DNA of 64,000 bases from Hasllibacter halocynthiae. GTDB lineage: Bacteria > Pseudomonadota > Alphaproteobacteria > Rhodobacterales > Rhodobacteraceae. Position 1 is the first letter of the stretch, and the number at the start of each line of letters is the position of its first letter. This document shows, in pieces, positions 52,099 through 60,633 of the stretch. The stretch lies in the NCBI RefSeq assembly GCF_003003095.1, contig NZ_PVTT01000002.1, forward strand, positions 310,001-374,000. The letters are read 5' to 3'. The translations under genes were made by a program, and so were the position numbers. The notes beneath the pieces are model-generated. The model made no database searches. It was not told the origin of the DNA and saw only the letters and a list, made by a program, of their open reading frames with translations.

Positions 52099-52325
52099 CA
52101 GGATTCCTCCCCGTCCTGACCGTGCTCCGGCTTCTCGGTGGACTCCTCCTTCGTCGGCCCCGTGGAGCCGGAGCCGCCCTTCTCGCGCTTGAGGATGTCG
52201 CGCGTCCCGACCTCGCGGGCGATGTCGCCGCCCGCGCGTCCCTGCCCGGAGGGGGTGCCGGGCCGTCCCCCGACGTATTCGGCGGTCTCGCTCCGTCCGT
52301 CCTTCGATCGCAGGCGTTCGGCCAT
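52098..52325 (-). CDS. 75-aa hydrophilic protein, likely disordered
   Basis: A small, highly charged Gly/Lys/Glu-rich protein (GGRPGTPSGQGRAGGDIAREVG, then KREKGGSGSTGPTKEES) with no hydrophobic core. Its composition resembles stress-induced hydrophilic (hydrophilin-like) proteins, though I cannot name a family. ATG 52325 with GGAGGA 6 nt upstream. An exact EcfG promoter (52372-52397) lies 47 nt before it, making it the first gene of the transcript that also carries the host-attachment and topoisomerase genes. Confidence 0.75.
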   Translation of the reverse strand: MAERLRSKDGRSETAEYVGGRPGTPSGQGRAGGDIAREVGTRDILKREKGGSGSTGPTKEESTEKPEHGQDGEES

Positions 52326-52371
52326 GATGTCCTCCTCCGCTCGTGTGGGGCGCATGTGCGTGCGCCGGACA

Positions 52372-52397
52372 AACGGGGTCAGGACGACTCGGGTTCC
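52372..52397 (-). promoter_or_regulatory. EcfG-type promoter of the 75-aa / host-attachment / topoisomerase operon
   Basis: Minus strand: GGAAC (52397-52393), 17 nt, CGTT (52375-52372), an exact match. The -35 element lies inside the last codons of the upstream yihY gene. Confidence 0.7.
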
Positions 52398-53317
52398 TGA
52401 TCGGGGGGGACGTAGTGATCGGCGACGTAGGCGCCCCGCCGGCCCATGGGCCGTGCGGGCGGGTCGGTGGTGTCCTTCTTGGTCCTCAGCTCCAGCTCGG
52501 CGTTGAGGGCCGCGCCCAGGAGCGTGACGTAGGCCGAGAGGTAGAGCCACATCAAGAGCGCCACCACCGCCCCGAGCGAGCCGTAGACCTCGTTGTAGCG
52601 GCCGAAGTTCGCCAAATAGAGCGAGAACGCATAGGACGCCCCGCCCCAAAGCAGCACTGCGAGGACCGCGCCCGGGCTGATCCAGGCGGGGCGGGCCTTC
52701 GCGCGGTTCGGCCCGTACCGGTAGAGCATCCCGAAGGCGAGGATCAGGACGGTCAGGACGACGATCCACTGTCCGGCGATCAGCGCGTTCTGCATGTAGA
52801 TCCCCAGCGGGGCGTAGGCGAGGATGACCGGCACCGACACGAGCGCGACCAGCGCCACGATCCCCAGAAGCACGAGCGCGCCCGTCAGCACCAGGACGTT
52901 GAGCTGCCGACGGACCACGTTGCGGTGCCGCTCGCGGTAGACGGCGTTCAGCCCCCGGACGAGGGCCGCCACACCTTGGCGCGCCCAGAAGAGCGAGAGG
53001 CCAGTGGACAGGACCGTCGCCCAGCCCAGCGCCTCGGTCTCCGCGTTCAGGAGGGTGTCGACCTGCGCGTCGAGGATCTGGAAGGCCCCGGAGGGGAGGA
53101 AGTCGCGCACGTCGTCGAGGAGGGTGCCGACGACCTGCGGATCGGCGACGAGGCCCCAGATGGCGATCAGAGCCGCCAGCGCCGGGAAGAGGGCGAGCAT
53201 CGCGAAGAACCCTGTGCCGGCGGCGACGAGGCCGATGTTGCGCTCGTCCATGACCTCGAGCACGGCCATCAGGACGGACCAGGCGCGCCTCGCTGGTCTC
53301 AGGAGCGCGCCGATCAA
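52379..53317 (-). CDS. YihY/BrkB family inner-membrane protein
   Basis: A 312-aa polytopic protein of the YihY/virulence factor BrkB family, function unknown. About six hydrophobic segments are visible. The family motifs are GTGFFAMLALFPALAALIA, LFWARQGVAALVRGLNAVY and YGSLGAVVALLMWLYLSAYVTLLGAALNAE. The start is TTG at 53317, four nt after the stop of the 58-aa membrane gene, so the DUF2945, 58-aa and yihY genes form a unit. Confidence 0.88.
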   Translation of the reverse strand: MIGALLRPARRAWSVLMAVLEVMDERNIGLVAAGTGFFAMLALFPALAALIAIWGLVADPQVVGTLLDDVRDFLPSGAFQILDAQVDTLLNAETEALGWATVLSTGLSLFWARQGVAALVRGLNAVYRERHRNVVRRQLNVLVLTGALVLLGIVALVALVSVPVILAYAPLGIYMQNALIAGQWIVVLTVLILAFGMLYRYGPNRAKARPAWISPGAVLAVLLWGGASYAFSLYLANFGRYNEVYGSLGAVVALLMWLYLSAYVTLLGAALNAELELRTKKDTTDPPARPMGRRGAYVADHYVPPDQEPESS

Positions 53318-53321
53318 GCCC

Positions 53322-53498
53322 TCAGGCCGCCGAGCCGCGCGGTCCGGCGAAGAACCAGACGATGAAGCCCACCAGGGGGAAGATCAGGACGCCCAGCGAC
53401 CAGAGGACCTTCGCCCCGGTGGTGTCCGCCGAGGACAGGATGTTCACCAGGGCCCAGATCACCAAGACCAGATGCACGATTCCGAGCAGCCATTCCAT
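53322..53498 (-). CDS. 58-aa PLDc_N-type membrane peptide
   Basis: A short protein with two membrane helices: EWLLGIVHLVLVIWALVNIL and KVLWSLGVLIFPLVGFIVWF, ending GPRGSAA. This is the pattern of the PLDc_N domain normally found at the N-terminus of cardiolipin synthases, here free-standing. ATG 53498. It is sandwiched with 3-4 nt gaps between DUF2945 and yihY, so it is surely co-transcribed. Confidence 0.82.
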   Translation of the reverse strand: MEWLLGIVHLVLVIWALVNILSSADTTGAKVLWSLGVLIFPLVGFIVWFFAGPRGSAA

Positions 53499-53502
53499 AC
53501 CC

Positions 53503-53718
53503 TCAGGCCTTCTTCAGTTCGGAGTGGGACTTGAGGACCTCGTCGCCGTCCTCCTGCTCGATGAGGTAGGCGGGCTCTTCCTCCGTGGCGTTGCGGGTCA
53601 CCTCGGCGCCGCCGATCTTCCTCGTGATCTTGCCGGTGTACTTCTTCGTGACCTTGCCGGTGCCGGTGCCTGCGCCCCAGTTCCACTCGACCTCGTCGCC
53701 CTTGTCATATGCCCTCAT
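53503..53718 (-). CDS. DUF2945 (hypervirulence-associated TUDOR-like) protein
   Basis: A 71-aa protein matching DUF2945: KGDEVEWNWGAGTGTGKV, then ITRKIGGAEVTRNATEEEPAYLIEQEDGDEVLKSHSEL. The SH3/TUDOR-like fold is of unknown function; homologues occur in stress-related gene groups. ATG 53718. An exact EcfG promoter lies 38 nt upstream, and it is the first gene of DUF2945 - PLDc_N peptide - yihY. Confidence 0.88.
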   Translation of the reverse strand: MRAYDKGDEVEWNWGAGTGTGKVTKKYTGKITRKIGGAEVTRNATEEEPAYLIEQEDGDEVLKSHSELKKA

Positions 53719-53755
53719 GGGATCCTCCCTCTCCTTGCGCGCCGCGCATTCGAAG

Positions 53756-53781
53756 AACGATCCCCCCTTCCGTTCCGTTCC
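53756..53781 (-). promoter_or_regulatory. EcfG-type promoter of the DUF2945-yihY operon
   Basis: Minus strand: GGAAC (53781-53777), 17 nt, CGTT (53759-53756), an exact match. A second GGAAC (53776-53772) abuts the first and would give a 12-nt spacer, too short to serve. Confidence 0.72.
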
Positions 53782-53996
53782 GGAAGCAAGGGCCTGGCGG
53801 GTGGGCCCGCAACCCGCGCGAGCCGCTCTGCCGGGGCGCTGGACGTCGCGGCCGCGCCCGCGGGCCGACGAACGGAAGGAAAAAAGCTATCGGCGGAGCG
53901 CTGAACGAGGGACAGTCGGTTCGAAAGCGCCCCGCCGATGACACAGGCCTGAGGGGAAGGGGACAGGGTCGGCCTGTGGAACTTGCGTTCGGGGTA
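53782..53996. other. Intergenic region between two EcfG promoter sites; no gene seen
   Basis: Part of the 524-nt gap between the DUF2945 and HdeD-like genes. I see no convincing gene on either strand. It would be transcribed leftward from the minus-strand promoter at 53999-54023, so a stress-induced leader or small RNA is possible. The part after 54023 up to 54242 is likewise without a gene and would form the 5' leader of the HdeD-like mRNA. Confidence 0.4.
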
Positions 53997-54023
53997 GGAA
54001 CGGCGGTGCTGCGAATCGGTTCC
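53997..54023. promoter_or_regulatory. Overlapping divergent EcfG promoters upstream of the HdeD-like gene
   Basis: Minus strand: GGAAC (54023-54019), 16 nt, CGTT (54002-53999), exact. Plus strand: GGAAC (53997-54001), 16 nt, GGTT (54018-54021), one mismatch, the same variant seen before nepR. The plus promoter faces the HdeD-like gene 220 nt away; the minus one faces a stretch with no gene before DUF2945. Confidence 0.6.
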
Positions 54024-54242
54024 CAAGCGCAGGGCGAAAAAGTGCAAGCGCGGGGCGGAAGGCCGCTCCGCCCGGTCGCGCCGCCGCGCCCTGCCCAATG
54101 CAGAACGTCCCGGCAGCGATGGGCAGCCGACGGAGCCGTGCGGTCGGAACCGATCCCCGGCGGGGAGCGCTTTCCCACGGAGAGAACGCTTTTCCCAAGA
54201 GGCGGCGCCCCTTCGCTGGCGGCGCAGCCGTAGGAGGCCCCG

Positions 54243-55328
54243 ATGAGCGATCGAGATAAGCCGACCAACCTGCCCCCGCGCCGCCCCGGCGAGGACGTGG
54301 AGCCCGGCCCCCCGGTCGGCGCCGCCGAAGGGGGCGCCATGCCGGCCGGCGGCGGGGGCGGGGTGGTCGCCCCGGCGGGCAGCGGTCCTGCGACGGGCCG
54401 CAAGGCACCCGCCGGCGAAGGCGACGTGGAGCCGACCGCCGACGAGGCGGCGCCCGGCGTCGCGGGTCCGGGAGGCGGCGCGCCCGCGCGGGACGGCGAG
54501 GGCCGGCCAGTGACGGACGCGGACGGGCCGCTGCGGGACGCGGGGGGCGACCGCAGGATCGCGCCCGCGGAGGAAGCGCATGACGCCGGACCCTCCCATG
54601 CCGAGATGGCGCGCGTGGAGGCGCGCACCCCGGCCGCGGCGATCCCGGCGGTGAACCGGGCCGAGGGCACGCGCCCGGACGTCGATCCCGCGCCCGGCGC
54701 CGACCCCTATGCCGACCCCTACGTCGCCACCGGCACGGCCGTCCCCGGCGGCGCGGGGGGCGGCGCCGGCTTCGCGAACCCCTACGGGCGGGCGGCGGAC
54801 GCGCCCGTCTGGCCCCTCTGGGTGATGGGCGGCGTGGCGCTGGTCGCCGGCCTCGTCGCGCTCTTCATGCCCTTCGTCGCGACGCTCGCGGCGACGACGC
54901 TCGCGGCGGCGATGCTGCTGGTCTCGGGCATCGCGGGGCTGGTCGGCGCGTTCCGCATGAACGACGGCTGGGCCATCGTCGCGGGCGTGATCGTGTCGAT
55001 CCTGTCGGTGGTGGGGGCCGTGCTGATGCTGTTCATCCCGCTGGCGGGCTTCCTCGCCGTCACGACCGTGATCATCGCCTTCTTCGCCGCCTCGGGGGCA
55101 ACCAAGCTCTGGTACGGGATCCGGAACGGGGAGGGGATGCCCGGCCGCGGATGGATGATCGCGTCGGGCGCGATTTCGCTCGTCCTCGCGCTGCTGCTCC
55201 TGCTGCAGCTTCCCGTCGCCGCGCTCTGGCTGCCGGGGCTGCTGCTGGCGGTGGACCTCGCCATGTACGGCGCGACGATGCTGGCGGTCGCCTGGCAGCT
55301 GTCGCGCCTGAAGGACGCCGCCGCCTGA
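54243..55328 (+). CDS. HdeD-like membrane protein with long disordered N-terminus
   Basis: A 361-aa protein. The first 175 residues are Gly/Pro/Ala/Glu-rich and look disordered. The remainder is a DUF308/HdeD-type domain with six hydrophobic helices (from VMGGVALVAGLVALFMPFVATL to LLLAVDLAMYGATMLAVAW). HdeD proteins are linked to acid resistance in enterobacteria. The N-terminal extension is unusual for the family and would probably lie in the cytoplasm. ATG 54243 with AGGAG about 8 nt upstream. Confidence 0.82.
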   Translation: MSDRDKPTNLPPRRPGEDVEPGPPVGAAEGGAMPAGGGGGVVAPAGSGPATGRKAPAGEGDVEPTADEAAPGVAGPGGGAPARDGEGRPVTDADGPLRDAGGDRRIAPAEEAHDAGPSHAEMARVEARTPAAAIPAVNRAEGTRPDVDPAPGADPYADPYVATGTAVPGGAGGGAGFANPYGRAADAPVWPLWVMGGVALVAGLVALFMPFVATLAATTLAAAMLLVSGIAGLVGAFRMNDGWAIVAGVIVSILSVVGAVLMLFIPLAGFLAVTTVIIAFFAASGATKLWYGIRNGEGMPGRGWMIASGAISLVLALLLLLQLPVAALWLPGLLLAVDLAMYGATMLAVAWQLSRLKDAAA

Positions 55329-55344
55329 GCGGGGCCGCCCCCTG

Positions 55345-55391
55345 CCCCGCCCGCCGCTCGCCGGGGGGGGGGATGCGGGCGGCGGGCGGGG
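55345..55391 (+). terminator. Long GC hairpin after the HdeD-like gene
   Basis: A 13-bp perfect stem, CCCCGCCCGCCGC (55345-55357) with GCGGCGGGCGGGG (55379-55391), has a 21-nt loop and is followed by GGTCTATAT. It lies 17 nt after the stop and just before dapF. Confidence 0.5.
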
Positions 55392-55409
55392 GGTCTATAT
55401 CCCCGCGCC

Positions 55410-56222
55410 ATGATCCCCTTCCTGAAGATGCACGGCCTCGGCAACGACTTCGTGGTGCTCGACGCCCGCCCCGGCGGCGGGTGCGAGGGCCTCGACGTGA
55501 CGCCGGACCTCGCCCGGGCCATAGGCGACCGGCACCGGGGGGTCGGCTTCGACCAGCTCGCCGTGATCGCGGACGACGCCGGGGCGGATGCCCTCCTGAC
55601 CTTCTGGAACGCTGACGGCACCACCGCTGGGGCCTGCGGCAACGCGACCCGCTGCGTGGCGGCCCACCTCGCACGGGCGGGCGGGCGCGAACGCCTGCTC
55701 CTCAGGACGGAGCGCGGCGTGCTGGACTGCCGGCGAGCCGAGGGGGGGATCGCCGTGAACATGGGCGCGCCGATGCTGGATTGGCGCGAGGTGCCGCTGG
55801 CCGAGGACGTGGACCTCGACCGCCTGCCCGTTGAGGGCGGGCCGGCCGCGACCGGCATGGGCAACCCGCATTGCACCTTCTTCGTGGAGGACGCGGAGGC
55901 GGCCGGCCTCGCGGGCTACGCCCGGTTCGAGACGCATCCCCTCTTTCCGGAACGGACCAACGTCCAGGTCGCGTCGGTCGCCGGGCCGGACCGGCTGCGG
56001 GTGCGGGTGCATGAGCGGGGCGTGGGGCCGACGCTCGCCTCCGGCTCCTCGGCCTGCGCGGTCGCCTGCGCCGCGCACAGGCGGGGGCTGACGGGGCGGC
56101 GGGTCATCCTCGTGATGGACGGGGGCGAGCTGGAGGTGGACTGGCGGCCCGAGGGCGAGGATGCCGGCCTCTGGATGACGGGGCCTACCGCGCACGTCTT
56201 CGACGGGGTCTGGCATGGCTGA
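55410..56222 (+). CDS. dapF: Diaminopimelate epimerase DapF
   Basis: Converts LL- to meso-diaminopimelate for lysine and peptidoglycan. The 270-aa protein has the two catalytic Cys, C76 (GACGNATRC) and C216 (SGSSACAVA). The conserved N-terminus [13 protein letters not shown] and the [10 protein letters not shown] loop are present. ATG 55410. mtaB overlaps its 3' end by 8 nt, an arrangement I recall as common in Rhodobacterales. Confidence 0.95.
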   Translation: MIPFLKMHGLGNDFVVLDARPGGGCEGLDVTPDLARAIGDRHRGVGFDQLAVIADDAGADALLTFWNADGTTAGACGNATRCVAAHLARAGGRERLLLRTERGVLDCRRAEGGIAVNMGAPMLDWREVPLAEDVDLDRLPVEGGPAATGMGNPHCTFFVEDAEAAGLAGYARFETHPLFPERTNVQVASVAGPDRLRVRVHERGVGPTLASGSSACAVACAAHRRGLTGRRVILVMDGGELEVDWRPEGEDAGLWMTGPTAHVFDGVWHG

Positions 56223-57501
56223 CGGCGCGAACCCGCCCCCCGTCCCGATCCTGTCGAACCACGGCTGCCGCCTCAACGCCGCCGAGGCCGAGGGGATGCG
56301 CAAGCTCGCCGCCGACGCCGGCGCGGGCGACGCGGTGATCGTGAACACCTGCGCCGTGACGGCCGAGGCGGTGCGCAAGTCCGCGCGCGACGTGCGGCGG
56401 ATGCGGAAGCTGCACCCGGGGCGGCGCATCGTCGTCACCGGCTGCGCCGCGCAGATCGAGCCGGGGCGCTTCGCCGCCATGCCCGAGGCGGACGTGGTCC
56501 TCGGCAACGCCGAGAAGATGCGACCCGCCACGTGGGATGCCCTTGGGACGGACCGCGGGGGCGAGCGGGTGCGCGTCGCGGACATCATGGACGTGCGCGA
56601 GACCGCGCCGCAGCTGCTGGAAGGGTTCGGCGCGCGAACCCGCGCCTTCGTGCAGGTCCAGAACGGCTGCGACCACCGCTGCACCTTCTGCGTGATCCCC
56701 TTCGGGCGCGGCAACAGCCGCTCGGTCCCCGCGGGTGCCGTGGTCGAGCAGGTCCGGCGGCTGGCGGCGGGCGGGCACCGCGAGGTGGTGCTGACAGGGG
56801 TGGACATGACCTCCTGGGGGGCGGACCTGCCGGGGCGGCAGCGCATCGGGGGGCTGGTGCGGCGGGTGCTGAAGCTCGTGCCGGAGCTGGAGCGGCTGCG
56901 GATCAGCTCCATCGACTCGATCGAGGCGGACGCCGACCTGATGCGCGCCCTGGCCGAGGAGGAGCGGTTCATGCCGCATCTGCACCTGTCGCTGCAGCAC
57001 GGGGACGACCTGATCCTCAAGCGCATGAAGCGGCGGCACGGCCGCAAGGACGCCCTGCGCTTCGTGGAGGAATGCCGGCGGCTTCGCCCGGACGTGGCCT
57101 TCGGCGCCGACCTGATCGCGGGCTTCCCCACGGAGACGGAAGCCCGGCACCGGGCGAACCTCTCGCTCGTGCGCGAGGCGGGGCTGACCTTCCTTCACGT
57201 CTTTCCCTATTCTCCCCGCCCCGGCACGCCCGCGGCGCGGATGCCGCCCGTGGACGGCGCCGCGATCCGCCGACGCGCCGCCGAGCTGCGCGCCGAGGGG
57301 GCACGCGCCTTCGCGGCCTGGGCCGATGGGCAGCGCGGACGGCGGGTCCGGCTCCTCGTGGAAGGCACGCGCGGCGGCCGGGCGGAGAGCTTCGCCGAAA
57401 TCAGGCTGGACCGCGACGCCCCCCCCGGCGAGATCGTCGAGGCGGTGGTCGCCGGCCGGGAGGGCGCAGCCCTCCTGGCATGCCGGGCGGGCGGGGCCTA
57501 G
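56215..57501 (+). CDS. mtaB: tRNA t6A37 methylthiotransferase MtaB
   Basis: A radical-SAM methylthiotransferase modifying t6A37 to ms2t6A37 in tRNAs. The 428-aa protein has an N-terminal UPF0004 domain with C18, C46 and C77 (auxiliary cluster), the radical-SAM motif C152-x3-C156-x2-C159 (CDHRCTFC) and a short C-terminal TRAM-like region. ATG 56215, overlapping dapF. Its stop is shared in a CTAG with the convergent transglycosylase. Confidence 0.92.
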   Translation: MADGANPPPVPILSNHGCRLNAAEAEGMRKLAADAGAGDAVIVNTCAVTAEAVRKSARDVRRMRKLHPGRRIVVTGCAAQIEPGRFAAMPEADVVLGNAEKMRPATWDALGTDRGGERVRVADIMDVRETAPQLLEGFGARTRAFVQVQNGCDHRCTFCVIPFGRGNSRSVPAGAVVEQVRRLAAGGHREVVLTGVDMTSWGADLPGRQRIGGLVRRVLKLVPELERLRISSIDSIEADADLMRALAEEERFMPHLHLSLQHGDDLILKRMKRRHGRKDALRFVEECRRLRPDVAFGADLIAGFPTETEARHRANLSLVREAGLTFLHVFPYSPRPGTPAARMPPVDGAAIRRRAAELRAEGARAFAAWADGQRGRRVRLLVEGTRGGRAESFAEIRLDRDAPPGEIVEAVVAGREGAALLACRAGGA

Positions 57502-59531
57502 CGCCCGGTCAGCATCTCGCCCGTGCTCAGCGGAACCGGCTCGCCGGCGAGACGCTGGCGGTAGACGCCCATCCCTTCGGTGACGCGCATGACGTAGTTG
57601 CGCGTCTCGTCGAAGGGGATTCGCTCGACCCAGTCGACGGCCTCCTCGACAGTGGCGCCGCGCGGGTCGAACCCTGGGCGCGCCCAGCGCAGCGGCCGGC
57701 CGGGACCGGCGTTGTAGCCCGCCGCGATCATGGGAACGTTGAAGCCGAACCGGGCCTCGAGCTGGCGCAGGTACTCCGCGCCCAGGGTGGCGTTGTACTC
57801 GGGGTCGGAGGTCAGGCGCGCGTGGCTGTAGGAGAGGCCGAGGTCGCGCGTCACGTCCTGCGCGGTCCCCGGCATGAGCTGCATGAGGCCCTGCGCGCCC
57901 ACGGGGCTGCCGGCGCCGGGGTGGAACTCCGACTCCTGGCGGGCGACGGCCAGGGCCATCTCCGTCGGGATGGGGATGTCGGCCTCGGCCATCGGGTGCA
58001 CGGGGAAGTAGAACTCCGGCAGGACCGCGCCGTAGCGGGCGGCGCGCTTGCCGAAGATAACCTCGAGATAGGGGTCGCGGCGCTGCACCCACTCCCCCAG
58101 GGCGATCATGCCCGCGCGGTCCTGCGATTCGGCGAGGTGCGCGACGAAGCGGGCGGCCAGCCGGCGCTCGCCCGCGGCGAGGAGCAGCTCGACGGTCCCG
58201 AGCATGTCCGTGTCCGGCAGCGCGCCGTCCTCCGCGGAGAGATCGCCCGCCAGCGCGGGATCGACCGGCAGGCCCGCGGCCTCGGCGGCGAGCTGGCCGT
58301 AGAAGGCGGTCTGGAAACGGGCGGCCGCTGCATAGGCCTCGCGGGCCTCGTCGGCGCGGCCCAAGGCATCGAGCGCCCTGCCCTGCCAGTAGCCCATGCG
58401 CGCGACGCTGACCGGGGTCTCGACGGTGCGGGCGGCCTCGCGGAAGTGCCGCAGCGCGGTCTCGGCGTCGCCGAGCTGGCGCAGCGCGACGTATCCGGCG
58501 AGCCATTCCAGCGTCGCCCGGCGCACGCCCTCCTCGGTGTCCTCGGGGATGCGGTGGCGCGACGCCATCCTGTAGGCGTCCCGCGCCTCGCCGCGGATCA
58601 TCAGGGCGCGCGCCTCGTCGAGACGGACCTCGGACCACAGCTCGGGACGGCCGAGCCGCTCGGCGCTGTCGGACCGCTCGAGCATGAGGTCCAGCGCGGT
58701 CTCCTCCAGCCCGCGGTCGAGGCGCCACACGAAACGCTCGTAGGCGAGGCCGGCGTCGTCTGCATGGCTGCCCGGAACGGCCGCGATCAGGGCGTTCACG
58801 CCGTCGCGCTGCCCGGCGCGAAGGGCCATCCGCGCCCGGGCCAGCGCCTGCCAGCCCTCGCCCACGCGGGCCATCTGCCGCGTCGCGCTCTCCGAATGGC
58901 CGGCCCAGAGGAGGGCGTCCATCCGCGCCTCGTGCAGGCCGTCGAGGATGTCGCCCGCGGCGAAGAGGTACTGCCGCTCGGTTCCCGGCGACATCGGCAG
59001 GCCCTCGGACCAGCCGATGGCGAGGACCGCGTCCGCCGCCTCGGCCTCGCCGGCCTCGCGCAGGGCGGCGGCGTAGCGCAGCGCGCCCGTGGCGGTCTGC
59101 GGCTCGTGGTCCTCGAACCAGCGCAGGACCTCGGCGGCGGGCAGGCCGGCGGGCATCAGCCGCTCGGCGCGCGCCTTCAGCAGGGGCATGCCCGGCCACT
59201 CGCCGTTGCGCGCCACGAAGTCGGCGGCCTGGTCCCAGGTGCCCTGCCGCGCGCGCAATGCGTGCCAGAGGACGACGTCCCGCGCCGCCGTGCCGTCGCC
59301 CCCCGCGGCCGAGAGCGCGTCGCCCCAGCGGCGGGCGCGGACGTGCTCCATCGCGCGCTCGAGGGCGGCGCCGGCGAAGCGCGCGGGGGCCTGGGTGCCC
59401 ATGCTGGCCACCCGCGCGGACGGCCCCTCGCCGCGGGCTTCGGGGCGAAGGCTCGACACGGGGGCCAGATCCTGCGCCGCTAGGGGCGCGGCGCCGAGGC
59501 AGAGCATGACGATGGCGAGGGCACGGGACAT
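57498..59531 (-). CDS. Soluble lytic transglycosylase
   Basis: A 677-aa periplasmic Slt70-type enzyme that cleaves peptidoglycan glycan strands. Signal peptide at residues 1-19 (ending PLAAQ), then a long alpha-helical superhelix of TPR-like repeats (about 60-490), then the catalytic domain with Glu533 ([13 protein letters not shown]), [11 protein letters not shown] and [13 protein letters not shown] 59531 places the signal peptide at the start; the frame is open further upstream but unlike the family. Confidence 0.92.
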   Translation of the reverse strand: MSRALAIVMLCLGAAPLAAQDLAPVSSLRPEARGEGPSARVASMGTQAPARFAGAALERAMEHVRARRWGDALSAAGGDGTAARDVVLWHALRARQGTWDQAADFVARNGEWPGMPLLKARAERLMPAGLPAAEVLRWFEDHEPQTATGALRYAAALREAGEAEAADAVLAIGWSEGLPMSPGTERQYLFAAGDILDGLHEARMDALLWAGHSESATRQMARVGEGWQALARARMALRAGQRDGVNALIAAVPGSHADDAGLAYERFVWRLDRGLEETALDLMLERSDSAERLGRPELWSEVRLDEARALMIRGEARDAYRMASRHRIPEDTEEGVRRATLEWLAGYVALRQLGDAETALRHFREAARTVETPVSVARMGYWQGRALDALGRADEAREAYAAAARFQTAFYGQLAAEAAGLPVDPALAGDLSAEDGALPDTDMLGTVELLLAAGERRLAARFVAHLAESQDRAGMIALGEWVQRRDPYLEVIFGKRAARYGAVLPEFYFPVHPMAEADIPIPTEMALAVARQESEFHPGAGSPVGAQGLMQLMPGTAQDVTRDLGLSYSHARLTSDPEYNATLGAEYLRQLEARFGFNVPMIAAGYNAGPGRPLRWARPGFDPRGATVEEAVDWVERIPFDETRNYVMRVTEGMGVYRQRLAGEPVPLSTGEMLTGR

Positions 59532-59721
59532 GGGGGGAACTCCGCCGGCTGGGGTCGCAGGACGTCGGGACGGGGCCGAGTTTCGGGCCTGCGGCGCAGC
59601 TTGGCAAGGGAGGGGGGTGGGTCTAAGGCGGGTCCGTTGCCCGGGGGCGGCTTTCCGCCGCCGGGCCGCACGCGAAGGCGCCCCCGCGCGGCGCCGGGGG
59701 AAGCGATCTGGAGGGACCTCG

Positions 59722-60606
59722 ATGGACATTGCGCGCCTTTCCGGCTCGATGACCGCGCTCGTGACGCCCATGCGGGACGGCGCGCTCGACGAGGCGGCGT
59801 TCGGCGCCCTCTGCGAATGGCAGATCGCGGAAGGCACCCGCGCGCTCGTCCCCGTGGGCACCACCGGCGAGAGCCCGACCCTGACCCATGGCGAGCACGA
59901 CCGCGTCGTCGCCATGGCGGTGGAGGCCGCGGCGGGCCGGGTGCCGGTGATCGCGGGCGCGGGCTCGAACAACACGGCCGAGGCCCTGCGCCTCGTCCGG
60001 GCGGCGAAGGAGGCGGGGGCCGACGCCGCCCTGGTCGTCACGCCCTACTACAACAAGCCGACCCAGGCGGGCCTCGTCGCCCATTTCGAGGCGGTCGCGG
60101 CCGTGGGCCTGCCCGTCGTGATCTACAACATCCCGCCGCGCAGCGTCGTGGACATGCTGCCCGAGACGATGGGCCGGCTGGCGCGGCACGAGATGATCGT
60201 GGGCGTGAAGGACGCGACGGGCGACGTCACGCGGGTCTCGAAGCAGCGGCGGACCTGCGGGACCGGGTTCGTGCAGCTCTCGGGCGAGGACGCGAGCGCG
60301 ATCGGCTACAACGCCCAGGGCGGGCACGGCTGCATCTCCGTGACGGCGAACGTGGCGCCCGCGCTCTGCTCGGAGTTCCAGGACGCCTGCGGGCGCGGCG
60401 ACTACGCCCGCGCGCTCGGGCTGCACGACCGGCTGATGCCGCTCCACGAGGCGGTGTTCCTCGAGCCGGGCGTCTGCGGGGCGAAATACGCGCTCTCGCT
60501 CCTCGGCCGGTGCCGCGAGGAGACGCGCCTGCCGCTCGTGCCCGTGGGCGAGGGCACGAAGCTGGCGATCAAGGACGCCATGATAGCCGCGGGGCTGATC
60601 GGCTAG
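59722..60606 (+). CDS. dapA: 4-hydroxy-tetrahydrodipicolinate synthase DapA
   Basis: Condenses pyruvate and aspartate semialdehyde in lysine/diaminopimelate synthesis. The 294-aa protein has the Schiff-base K163 ([10 protein letters not shown]), Y135 (VIYNIPPR) and the GTTGESPTL loop (about 46-54). ATG 59722 with GGAGGG 8 nt upstream. dapF lies 3.5 kb away on the same strand but is not in the same operon. Confidence 0.95.
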   Translation: MDIARLSGSMTALVTPMRDGALDEAAFGALCEWQIAEGTRALVPVGTTGESPTLTHGEHDRVVAMAVEAAAGRVPVIAGAGSNNTAEALRLVRAAKEAGADAALVVTPYYNKPTQAGLVAHFEAVAAVGLPVVIYNIPPRSVVDMLPETMGRLARHEMIVGVKDATGDVTRVSKQRRTCGTGFVQLSGEDASAIGYNAQGGHGCISVTANVAPALCSEFQDACGRGDYARALGLHDRLMPLHEAVFLEPGVCGAKYALSLLGRCREETRLPLVPVGEGTKLAIKDAMIAAGLIG

Positions 60607-60633
60607 CGCACCGCGGCCCGGTCCGGCCGGCGG

